From assembly GCA_018820745.1 (NCBI GenBank), contig JAHJNP010000397.1, positions 1-6,441 of the forward strand: DNA of 6,441 nucleotides, given 5' to 3'. The position numbers and the translations under genes were made by a program. Shown here one piece after another: positions 1-6,441 of the stretch. The notes beneath the pieces were generated by a model. The model saw only the letters and a list, made by a program, of their open reading frames with translations, was not told the origin of the DNA and searched no databases. The stretch comes from Gammaproteobacteria bacterium. GTDB lineage: Bacteria > Pseudomonadota > Gammaproteobacteria > Burkholderiales > Thiobacillaceae. Position 1 is the stretch's first letter. Each line of letters opens with the position of its first letter.

Positions 1-1
1 C

Positions 2-565
2 TGCTGCGAAATCAACTGCGGCGGCCAGGCCGACATCGCCATCATCGTTCAGCACACCAAGCCGCCGAAGATCAACCACGATCTGGTTGCCAACGTGTGT
101 GAGCGTCCGTCGGTTGTTGCCCGTTGCCCGGTGGCTGCGATCCGCCCCGCGCTGGTGAACGGCAAGCCCTCGCTGGAAGTCGACGAGAAAAAGTGCATCT
201 GCTGCGGCGCCTGCTTCCCCCCGTGCCCGCCGATGCAGATCAACGATCCCGAGCATTCCAAGATTGCGATCTGGGTGGGCGGCAAGAACTCCAACGCCCG
301 TTCCAAGCCGACCTTCCACAAGCTGGTCGCCGCTGGCCTGCCGAACAACGCACCGCGCTGGCCGGAAGTGGGCGAAGTGGTCAAGAAGATCCTCGCCACC
401 TACAAGGAAGACGGCAAGCCGTGGGAGCGCATGATCGACTGGATCGACCGCATTGGCTGGCCCGCATTCTTCGAGAAGACCGGTCTGCCCTTCACCAAGT
501 ATCACATCGATAACTGGCGTGGCGGTCGTGCCAACCTGAACGCTTCTGCGCACATCCGCTTCTAA
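2..565 (+). CDS. dsrB: Dissimilatory sulfite reductase beta subunit, C-terminal half (5' truncated by window)
   Basis: Beta subunit of the cytoplasmic siroheme sulfite reductase DsrAB, which in sulfur oxidisers runs in reverse and oxidises DsrC-bound or reduced sulfur to sulfite. The window opens inside the gene. 187 residues are visible, about half of the usual ~355. The first visible residues are CCEINCGG, whose CX3C (codons at 5-7 and 17-19) is the second half of the siroheme-[4Fe-4S] ligand motif; the first half lies upstream. A ferredoxin domain follows, with CPVAAI (Cys at 125-127) and a CX2CX2CX3C set (KCICCGACFPPC, about 194-226). The tail after the ferredoxin domain is typical of DsrB and ends in HIRF. 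dsrA should lie just upstream. The next gene, dsrE, starts 87 nt downstream, after a hairpin. The oxidative rather than reductive type is inferred from the adjacent dsrEFH and dsrL. Family assignment is secure. Confidence 0.97.
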   Translation, partial: CCEINCGGQADIAIIVQHTKPPKINHDLVANVCERPSVVARCPVAAIRPALVNGKPSLEVDEKKCICCGACFPPCPPMQINDPEHSKIAIWVGGKNSNARSKPTFHKLVAAGLPNNAPRWPEVGEVVKKILATYKEDGKPWERMIDWIDRIGWPAFFEKTGLPFTKYHIDNWRGGRANLNASAHIRF

Positions 566-586
566 GCTGTCTGGGAGCTGTCAGTG

Positions 587-609
587 CCGCCGCAGCCCAG
601 CTGCGGCGG
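587..609 (+). terminator. Perfect GC-rich hairpin between dsrB and dsrE
   Basis: The arms at 587-596 and 600-609 (ccgccgcagc / gctgcggcgg) are exact reverse complements: 10 bp, nine of them G-C, around a 3-nt loop, or 9 bp with a 5-nt loop. No U-run follows directly; the first T-rich stretch (atttttc) begins about 22 nt downstream. It therefore does not look like a complete intrinsic terminator. It could be a leaky terminator or a 3' stabilising hairpin that keeps dsrAB mRNA more abundant than the downstream genes. The structure is plain in the sequence; the role is inferred. Confidence 0.5.
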
Positions 610-652
610 AAGCTTGATAATAATGACTGGATTTTTCGGAGTTTGACGAGCC

Positions 653-1012
653 ATGCAATTCGGTATTCTTGTAAACGAAGGGCCTTACAGCCATCAGGCC
701 AGTGACTCTGCCTATCTGTTCGCCCGTACGGCGATTGAAAAGGGTTACAAAGTTCCGCGTGTTTTTTTCTATCACGATGGCGTTTATAACGCTTCGCGTC
801 TGGCAACGCCGCCGCAGGATGACCGCAACGTAGGCGCGCGCTGGTCAAAGCTGGCCGCCGATCACGGCGTGGATCTGGTTGTGTGCGTGGCTGCTGCGCA
901 GCGCCGTGGAATCACGGACGGCGTGCTTGGCGATAACTTCCGCATCTCGGGTCTGGGCCAGTTGGTGGAAATGGGTATTCAGTACGATCGTCTCGTGACG
1001 TTCGGTGATTAA
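653..1012 (+). CDS. dsrE: Sulfurtransferase subunit DsrE
   Basis: Catalytic subunit of the cytoplasmic DsrEFH (DsrE2F2H2) sulfurtransferase, which accepts persulfide sulfur and passes it towards DsrC. The protein has 119 residues and a DsrE/F-like fold. The N-terminus (NEGPYSHQASDSAYLFA), the FFYHDGV segment at 38-44 and TPPQDDR at 52-58 are typical of DsrE. The active-site cysteine is Cys78 in VVCVAAAQRRGI, the same number as the persulfide-carrying cysteine of the A. vinosum protein; it is the only cysteine here. The segment between RRGI and FRISGLGQL is only 8 residues, so the protein is about 10 residues shorter than the A. vinosum form of about 130. The ATG at 653 has a weak ribosome site (ggag at 638-641, spacing 11 nt). 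dsrF follows after 9 nt, so the two are surely cotranscribed. Confidence 0.97.
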   Translation: MQFGILVNEGPYSHQASDSAYLFARTAIEKGYKVPRVFFYHDGVYNASRLATPPQDDRNVGARWSKLAADHGVDLVVCVAAAQRRGITDGVLGDNFRISGLGQLVEMGIQYDRLVTFGD

Positions 1013-1021
1013 GGAAACGGG

Positions 1022-1417
1022 ATGAGCGATATGGATGAGATGGAAGACGGCTCCGGCATCGTCAAGAAATTCATGTTCCTGAACCGCAAGGCGCCGCACG
1101 GTACCGTGTACGCGCTGGAAGGGCTGGAGGTGGTGCTGATTACGGCTGCTTTCGATCAGGATGTGAGCATGGTGTTTACCGATGACGGTATCTATCAGCT
1201 GATGAAGGGCATCGACACCAAGGGCATCGAGGTCAAGGATTTTTCCAGGACCTACCGTGCATTGGAAGGCTACGATATCGAGAAGCTCTATGTCGATCAG
1301 GCGTCGTTGGATGCACGTGGCCTGACCGAAGATGACCTGATTGTGGATGTGACGGTGCTCTCCGTCGATGAGATGGCAAATCTCATGGCCGAGCAAGACG
1401 TCGTGATCAGCTTCTAA
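1022..1417 (+). CDS. dsrF: Sulfurtransferase complex subunit DsrF
   Basis: Second subunit of the DsrEFH sulfurtransferase, paralogous to DsrE and DsrH. The protein has 131 residues. Conserved blocks are VKKFMFLNRKAPHGTVYALEG (about 14-34), EVVLITAAFDQDV (36-48), DDGIYQL, DTKGIEVKDF and the closing VVISF. There is no cysteine anywhere, so this subunit cannot carry persulfide itself; a structural or docking role beside DsrE Cys78 and DsrH Cys18 is inferred. The position that by my recollection is Cys40 in A. vinosum DsrF is Ser49 here. The N-terminus has an acidic lead-in (MSDMDEMEDGSG) of about 8-10 residues before the conserved core. Start choice: aagga at 1011-1015 overlaps the dsrE stop and sits 6 nt before the ATG at 1022. 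ATGs at 1031 and 1040 are possible but less well placed. dsrH begins 10 nt after the stop. Confidence 0.96.
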   Translation: MSDMDEMEDGSGIVKKFMFLNRKAPHGTVYALEGLEVVLITAAFDQDVSMVFTDDGIYQLMKGIDTKGIEVKDFSRTYRALEGYDIEKLYVDQASLDARGLTEDDLIVDVTVLSVDEMANLMAEQDVVISF

Positions 1418-1427
1418 GGGGATAGAT

Positions 1428-1727
1428 ATGCTGCATATTGTGAACAAATCGGCCACTGAGCGCAGCACGCTGGAAAGCTGCTTGCGCATGGCCACCAAAG
1501 GTTCTGCTGTATTGTTGATCGAAGACGCGGTGTATGCGGCGACGAACGGCAACGCGGCGGCGGCGAAAATCCAGGCAGCGGCGGCTGACCTCAAGATTTA
1601 CGCACTCGGTCCTGATCTGGCGGCGCGCGGCATGGCCGGGCGCGTGCTGGACGGAGTCAATGTCGTGGATTACGGCGGTTTTGTGGATCTGGTCGCAGAG
1701 CACAGCAACTGTCAGTCTTGGCTGTAA
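1428..1727 (+). CDS. dsrH: Sulfurtransferase complex subunit DsrH (DsrH/TusB family)
   Basis: Third and smallest subunit of DsrEFH, 99 residues, of the DsrH/TusB family. Recognisable blocks are MLHIVNKSATERSTLESCLRM at the N-terminus, SAVLLIEDAVYAA (26-38), ALGPDLAARG (about 59-68) and VVDYGGFVDLVAEH near the C-terminus, closing in SWL. Cys18 in LESCL is the conserved family cysteine (Cys20 in A. vinosum, whose N-terminus is about two residues longer). A second cysteine, Cys95, lies in HSNCQSWL; I do not know it as a conserved functional residue. The ribosome site aagggg at 1416-1421 overlaps the dsrF stop and lies 6 nt before the ATG, which supports this start. The gene is between dsrF (10 nt) and dsrC (23 nt), consistent with the complex delivering sulfur to DsrC. 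Confidence 0.96.
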   Translation: MLHIVNKSATERSTLESCLRMATKGSAVLLIEDAVYAATNGNAAAAKIQAAAADLKIYALGPDLAARGMAGRVLDGVNVVDYGGFVDLVAEHSNCQSWL

Positions 1728-1736
1728 CTTTAAATT

Positions 1737-1743
1737 AAAGGAG
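1737..1743 (+). promoter_or_regulatory. Strong ribosome binding site of dsrC
   Basis: The sequence aaaggag lies 7 nt before the dsrC ATG at 1751, in an AT-rich 23-nt gap. It is the strongest ribosome site in the window and fixes the start giving MPMVDIAG. It fits the very high cellular level of DsrC known from other sulfur oxidisers and sulfate reducers. Confidence 0.75.
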
Positions 1744-1750
1744 TATTGCT

Positions 1751-2086
1751 ATGCCCATGGTGGATATCGCCGGTAAGGACTACGAAGTCGACGAAGAAGG
1801 TTATTTGGTCGATCTGTCGCAATGGAACGAAGACGTCGCTAAATATATGGCGGTTGAAGAAAAGGTCGAACTGACCGACAGCCATTGGGAAGTGGTCAAC
1901 TTCCTGCGTGAGTACTACGCCGAATACCAGATCGCGCCTGCGGTGCGCGTGCTGACCAAGGCTATCGGCAAGAAACTGGGTGCGGAGAAAGGCAACAACA
2001 AGTATCTGTACGAGTTGTTCCCCTACGGCCCCGCCAAGCAGGCTTGTAAGATCGCCGGCCTGCCCAAGCCGACTGGCTGTATTTAA
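1751..2086 (+). CDS. dsrC: Sulfur-carrier protein DsrC (two-cysteine form)
   Basis: Small soluble sulfur carrier, and substrate of DsrAB and DsrMK. Sulfur is bound at the flexible C-terminal arm as persulfide or trisulfide. The protein has 111 residues, close to the usual ~112. The N-terminus (IAGKDYEVDEEGYL) and the helical core (HWEVVNFLREYYAEYQIAPAVR, then LTKAIGKKLG) are typical. The C-terminal arm KYLYELFPYGPAKQACKIAGLPKPTGCI carries Cys99 and the penultimate Cys110 in a CX10C arrangement. Both redox cysteines make this true DsrC rather than the one-cysteine TusE used in tRNA thiolation. The start at 1751 is set by aaaggag; ATG at 1757 is less likely. The gene directly follows dsrEFH, its sulfur-donor complex, and is followed by the largest gap of the window with a terminator-like hairpin, suggesting it can close a transcript. 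Confidence 0.98.
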   Translation: MPMVDIAGKDYEVDEEGYLVDLSQWNEDVAKYMAVEEKVELTDSHWEVVNFLREYYAEYQIAPAVRVLTKAIGKKLGAEKGNNKYLYELFPYGPAKQACKIAGLPKPTGCI

Positions 2087-2103
2087 GTTGTAATATTTGT
2101 CGG

Positions 2104-2138
2104 GTCACCCCGGGCTTAATCGGGGTGGCTTCGATTTT
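2104..2138 (+). terminator. Terminator-like hairpin after dsrC
   Basis: Arms 2104-2112 (gtcaccccg) and 2121-2129 (cggggtggc) pair over 9 bp with one G-U wobble around an 8-nt loop (ggcttaat). They are followed by ttcgatttt, a poor, interrupted U-tract. It lies 17 nt past the dsrC stop. It could be a partial intrinsic terminator or a 3' stability hairpin for dsrC mRNA. The stem is visible; termination efficiency is inferred to be partial because dsrMKL must also be expressed. Confidence 0.45.
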
Positions 2139-2143
2139 CAGGC

Positions 2144-2204
2144 TGTGTTTCCCAATCGAATGTGGCTGGGCTATGCCAGGGCTCGCGTTTGATTCGTAAA
2201 CACA
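2144..2204 (+). other. Possible folded leader between dsrC and dsrM
   Basis: The complementary segments tgtgttt (2144-2150) and aaacaca (2198-2204) could close a domain. Inside it, cgaat (2157-2161) can pair with attcg (2192-2196), and ctgg (2166-2169) with ccag (2176-2179). The stems are short and partly AT, so this is only a suggestion of a 5' leader structure upstream of dsrM. I see no known riboswitch and no short ORF with convincing coding features in the 131-nt gap. Confidence 0.2.
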
Positions 2205-2211
2205 ACGTTGT
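2202..2211. promoter_or_regulatory. 10-bp perfect palindrome just before dsrM
   Basis: acaacgttgt is a perfect palindrome ending 1 nt before the gggag ribosome-site sequence of dsrM. It could be a small operator half-site pair or a short hairpin affecting ribosome access. It competes with the aaacaca pairing of the preceding leader fold, since they share bases 2202-2204. A chance palindrome is quite possible; no regulator is identified. Confidence 0.22.
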
Positions 2212-2212
2212 T

Positions 2213-2217
2213 GGGAG
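2213..2217 (+). promoter_or_regulatory. dsrM ribosome binding site with conflicting start spacing
   Basis: gggag abuts the ATG at 2218 with no spacer, which is too close for normal initiation there. It lies 6 nt before an in-frame TTG at 2224, a normal distance, and 15 nt before an in-frame GTG at 2233. The site therefore favours the TTG at 2224 over the ATG as the real dsrM start. Confidence 0.5.
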
Positions 2218-2958
2218 ATGGGTTTGTCTACTGTGACGATGATTTATGCCGGGATGTTCTACCTCGCCACTTTTTTGCTGGTGGTGGGCCTGGGCTACAA
2301 AATTTTTGACTACAGCCGCACCCCCGCGCCGCTGAAGATTCCGACGACCCCCGCGCCGACGACGCGAAAGGGCGTGACGTACCGGATGGCGAAGGAAGTG
2401 GTGCTGTTCGAGTCCCTGTTCAAGTCCAACAAATGGATCTGGGTGTTCGGCTGGCTGTTCCATTTCGGCCTGTTCCTGGTGCTGGCGCGTCACTTGCGCT
2501 ACTTCACCGAGCCGGTCTGGTTCTGGGTCGGCATCGTGCAGCCGTTCGGAAAATACGCCAGCATCATGATGGTGGTCGGCATGGCCGGTCTGCTGGCGCG
2601 GCGTTTCCTGGTCGACCGGGTGCGCTACATTTCGACCCCGTCAGACTACCTGATGCTGGTGCTGCTATTGGCGATCGGGTTGTCCGGCATGTTGATGACC
2701 TTTGTAGTCCATACCGACATCGTGGCGCTAAAGGCTTTTTTCCTGGGCTTGATGTATCTCGATGTGCAGCCGCTTCCGCAGGATCTGACCCTGCTGGTGC
2801 ACCTTGCGCTGGTGGCGCTGCTGATGGTGATCTTCCCGATCAGCAAGTTGCTGCATGCGCCGGGCCTGTTCTTTAGCCCGACCCGCAATCAGGTGGATAA
2901 CCCACGTGAGCATCGCCATGTGGCGGCGTGGGCGGCCCGGCTCGATCAGAAAAACTGA
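2218..2958 (+). CDS. dsrM: DsrMKJOP complex membrane cytochrome b subunit DsrM
   Basis: Integral membrane subunit of the DsrMKJOP complex, related to NarI-type cytochrome b; it binds heme b and exchanges electrons with the quinone pool and with DsrK. The protein has up to 246 residues. Five hydrophobic segments fit membrane helices: about 9-30, 72-92, 105-128, 143-165 and 189-210. Candidate heme ligands at helix ends are His82, His92, His165, His195 and His213. Family blocks seen are RTPAPLKIPTTPAP (34-47), EVVLFESLFKSNKW (60-73), LARHLRYF (89-96), RRFLVDRVRYISTPSDYL (128-145) and the tail KLLHAPGLFFSPTRNQVDNPRE. The start is uncertain: ATG at 2218 gives the longest form, but the ribosome site suits TTG at 2224 better, removing two residues. 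dsrK follows after 50 nt; the dsrM-dsrK pair is the conserved core of the complex. Confidence 0.95.
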   Translation: MGLSTVTMIYAGMFYLATFLLVVGLGYKIFDYSRTPAPLKIPTTPAPTTRKGVTYRMAKEVVLFESLFKSNKWIWVFGWLFHFGLFLVLARHLRYFTEPVWFWVGIVQPFGKYASIMMVVGMAGLLARRFLVDRVRYISTPSDYLMLVLLLAIGLSGMLMTFVVHTDIVALKAFFLGLMYLDVQPLPQDLTLLVHLALVALLMVIFPISKLLHAPGLFFSPTRNQVDNPREHRHVAAWAARLDQKN

Positions 2959-2995
2959 TTCGTTGACATCGATTAACGAACGCGTAAGTACGGAC

Positions 2996-3001
2996 AAAGG
3001 A
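2996..3001 (+). promoter_or_regulatory. Ribosome binding site supporting a GTG start for dsrK
   Basis: aaagga lies 7 nt before the GTG at 3009. No ATG is nearby in frame before the conserved N-terminal sequence, so this site decides the start of dsrK. Confidence 0.65.
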
Positions 3002-3008
3002 CCCTCAA

Positions 3009-4532
<1,524 letters not shown>

Positions 4533-4593
4533 ACCCGGTCTGGAAGATTGCGATTTATCTATCTTTAGTAACGTAGGCGTTAGGAGAACCGAC

Positions 4594-6441
4594 ATGGCTG
4601 TCACGACGAACAAAGCAAAAACCGAAGGCATTGAATGGCGTCGCTATAAGGAAGGCGAGAAAGAGGGGAGCTTCCGCTCTTCTCAGGACAAGATTTTCCA
4701 GTCGAGCTGGACGCACAAGTGCCCGGAGTACATGCTTTCCACGCCGCCGTGCCAGGGCTCCTGCCCGGCCGGCGAAGACATCCGTGGCTACCTCAACATC
4801 GTGCGTGGCATCGAGAAGCCGCCCGCAGGCGTGACCTGGCAGGAATATGCGTTCCGTCGCGTCACCGAAGCCAACCCCTTTCCCGGCGTGATGGGCCGTG
4901 TTTGCCCGGCACCGTGCGAATCCGGCTGTAACCGCAACATGGTCGAAGATCATGTCGGCATCAATGCAGTCGAGCATTTCGTGGGCGACTGGGGCATTGA
5001 AAACAACATGACCTACACTTCCACGGCAGCCGAGACCGGCAAGAAAGTGGCCATCATCGGTGCCGGCCCTGCCGGCCTGGCTGCCGCCTACCAGCTGCGT
5101 CTGCGCGGCCACGGCGTGACCATTTTCGACGAGCACGAAGAGCTCGGCGGCATGATGCGCTACGGTATTCCTGGTTTCCGCACTCCGCGCGAAATGCTCG
5201 ATGCCGAAATCAAGCGCATCATCGACCTCGGCGTCGAAACCCGTCTCAAGACCCGCATCGGCTCCGACGTAACCTTCGACGAGATCGAGAAGGAATTCGA
5301 CGCCATCTTTATGGCGATGGGTGCCCAAGCTGGCCGTCCGCTGCCGGTGCCCGGTGCCGAAGCCCCCAACTGCGTGACCGCCGTTGCGTTCCTGCGCGCG
5401 TTCAACGAAGGCCGCCTGCAGCACGTCGGCAACCGCGTGGTGGTGATCGGCGGTGGCGACACCTCGATCGACGTGGCGACCGTTGCCCGCCGTCTGGGCA
5501 ATGTGACCAAGTCGGGTACTCCCGATGAACGCCCGGAAGCCGTCATTGCCGGCCACATGGCATCCGACGTTGCCTCGATCTCTGCCCGCGAAGGCGCCGA
5601 GGTGGTGCTGGTGTCGCGCTCGACCATCGACAAGATGGCCGCCAACAAGCATGAAGTTGAACATGCCCAGCAGGAAGGCATCGAAATCATCGGCGGTGTG
5701 ACCCCGGTGGGTGTGGTCGTCGATGACAAAGGCCGTGCCACCGCGCTGCGTGTCGCCGATTTCGTGATGGAAGGCAAGGAAACCAAGATCGTCGAAGGCA
5801 CCGAACGTGACCTGCCGGCCGACCTGATCGTCTCCGCAATTGGTCAGGGCGTCGACTTCACCGGCCTCGAGCAGTTCAACAACAACAACGGCCTGATGAA
5901 AGCCGACAAGAACTACCGTTTCCCCGGCAAAGAGCACATCTTCGTTGGCGGCGACGTGCTGCGTCCGCACCTGCTGACCACCGCAATCGGCCACGCATCC
6001 ATTGCCGTGGATGGCATCGATGCCTTCCTCAAAGGCCGCGAACTCGACAAGCGCCCGAAAGTGGACGTTCACCACTTCGACGAAATCCGCAAGTGGCTCG
6101 AAACGGGGCACGAGTACAAGGAAGTCAAGGGCCAGATCCGCGGTACCGATGACCGCAAGGACATCCTGCACAACTTCGAAGACCGGTCGGCGCGCCACAT
6201 CATCCCGCACGACGACCTGTTCCTCGGCCACTTCCCCAACGTGCCGCGTCATATCCGTGAGGTGACCGTGCTGGACAAGGAAGGCGCACTGGGCAACTTC
6301 GAAGAGCGTCTGCATGCCTTGTCCGACAAGAACGTCGTCGACGAAGCCAAGCGCTGCATGTCCTGCGGCCAGTGCTTCGAATGCGACAACTGCGTGGTGT
6401 ACTGCCCGCAGGTCGCCGTGTTCAAGGTGAAGAAGAAGGAC
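4594..6441 (+). CDS. dsrL: Iron-sulfur flavoprotein DsrL, NAD(P)H:acceptor oxidoreductase (3' truncated by window)
   Basis: Cytoplasmic partner of reverse DsrAB, related to glutamate synthase small subunit (GltD) and NfnB; it takes electrons from sulfite formation and reduces NAD+. 616 residues are visible with no stop, so about 30-40 are missing against the usual ~650. Domain order: N-terminal Fe-S domain with Cys43, Cys53, Cys57 (TPPCQGSCPAGEDIRGYL) and Cys104, Cys108, Cys112 (GRVCPAPCESGC); FAD fold GAGPAGL at 156-162; GMMRYGIPGFR at about 157-167 of the following helix region (nt 5149-5181); NAD(P) fold IGGGDTSIDVA at 285-295; second FAD motif GGD at 452-454; C-terminal ferredoxin part with Cys588/591/594/597/600/604 near the window end. 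The nucleotide-specificity loop reads VSRS (340-343) rather than the YRR of NADPH-type relatives, which suggests NADH. The start at ATG 4594 is supported by ggag at 4583-4586, 7 nt upstream. DsrL marks the sulfur-oxidising type of dsr operon. Confidence 0.97.
   Translation, partial: MAVTTNKAKTEGIEWRRYKEGEKEGSFRSSQDKIFQSSWTHKCPEYMLSTPPCQGSCPAGEDIRGYLNIVRGIEKPPAGVTWQEYAFRRVTEANPFPGVMGRVCPAPCESGCNRNMVEDHVGINAVEHFVGDWGIENNMTYTSTAAETGKKVAIIGAGPAGLAAAYQLRLRGHGVTIFDEHEELGGMMRYGIPGFRTPREMLDAEIKRIIDLGVETRLKTRIGSDVTFDEIEKEFDAIFMAMGAQAGRPLPVPGAEAPNCVTAVAFLRAFNEGRLQHVGNRVVVIGGGDTSIDVATVARRLGNVTKSGTPDERPEAVIAGHMASDVASISAREGAEVVLVSRSTIDKMAANKHEVEHAQQEGIEIIGGVTPVGVVVDDKGRATALRVADFVMEGKETKIVEGTERDLPADLIVSAIGQGVDFTGLEQFNNNNGLMKADKNYRFPGKEHIFVGGDVLRPHLLTTAIGHASIAVDGIDAFLKGRELDKRPKVDVHHFDEIRKWLETGHEYKEVKGQIRGTDDRKDILHNFEDRSARHIIPHDDLFLGHFPNVPRHIREVTVLDKEGALGNFEERLHALSDKNVVDEAKRCMSCGQCFECDNCVVYCPQVAVFKVKKKD

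Noticed and set aside
845..1594. 249-codon open frame on the minus strand spanning dsrE, dsrF and dsrH
   Set aside because: It crosses three well-recognised genes and their gaps, and its translation resembles no family I know.
2116..2493. Minus-strand open frame running from the dsrC-dsrM gap into dsrM
   Set aside because: Most of it is antisense to dsrM. The part in the gap overlaps the hairpin and the translation (rich in His, Gln and Arg) looks random.
2963..2991. Sigma-70 promoter for dsrK based on ttgaca
   Set aside because: Only the -35 hexamer fits; at a 16-18 nt spacing the -10 candidates match TATAAT poorly, so it is not listed as a promoter.
4570..4581. aacg/cgtt mini inverted repeat in the dsrK-dsrL gap
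   Set aside because: A 4-bp stem with a 4-nt loop is expected by chance; the 61-nt gap otherwise holds only the dsrL ribosome site.
4555..6315. 586-codon open frame on the minus strand opposite dsrL
   Set aside because: It lies entirely antisense to a clearly conserved DsrL with all cofactor motifs. Its translation is a low-complexity mix rich in His, Asp, Val and Ala with no recognisable domain, as expected from the strong third-position GC bias of the true strand.

Overview
The window is the middle of a dissimilatory sulfur-metabolism (dsr) operon. All genes are on the + strand, in the order dsrB (3' half)-dsrE-dsrF-dsrH-dsrC-dsrM-dsrK-dsrL (3' end cut off). The presence of dsrEFH and dsrL, and the gene order known from Allochromatium vinosum, mark it as the oxidative (reverse) version of the pathway, used to oxidise stored or intermediate sulfur to sulfite. 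The GC-rich coding sequence, strong Shine-Dalgarno sites and protein sequences fit a beta- or gammaproteobacterial sulfur oxidiser. I cannot name a genus from this sequence alone.

Layout: 2-565 is the C-terminal half of DsrB, the siroheme sulfite reductase beta subunit. An 87-nt gap with a perfect 10-bp hairpin follows. Next is a compact block of small genes, dsrE (653-1012), dsrF (1022-1417), dsrH (1428-1727) and dsrC (1751-2086), separated by 9, 10 and 23 nt. After dsrC comes the longest gap, 131 nt, with a terminator-like hairpin, a possible long-range fold and a 10-bp palindrome just before dsrM. dsrM (2218-2958), dsrK (3009-4532) and dsrL (4594 to the window end) follow with gaps of 50 and 61 nt. 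The genes expected next, dsrJ, dsrO and dsrP, lie outside the window.

How the parts work together (family knowledge): DsrEFH passes persulfide sulfur to the C-terminal cysteine of DsrC. DsrAB oxidises the sulfur, releasing sulfite and a DsrC trisulfide. DsrMK, part of the membrane DsrMKJOP complex, handles the DsrC thiol/trisulfide chemistry and quinone-pool electrons. DsrL is the iron-sulfur flavoprotein that takes electrons from DsrAB and reduces NAD+. The key residues are visible: Cys78 in DsrE, Cys18 in DsrH, the CX10C tail of DsrC, histidines in DsrM, two ferredoxin motifs and the CCG cysteines in DsrK, and two nucleotide-binding folds plus Fe-S motifs in DsrL.

I found no mobile element, tRNA, rRNA, CRISPR array or unexplained gene. 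This is a known system. What merits a second look is mainly the intergenic RNA/DNA structure, the ambiguous dsrM start, a cysteine-free DsrF, a shortened DsrE, and the cofactor-binding details of DsrL.
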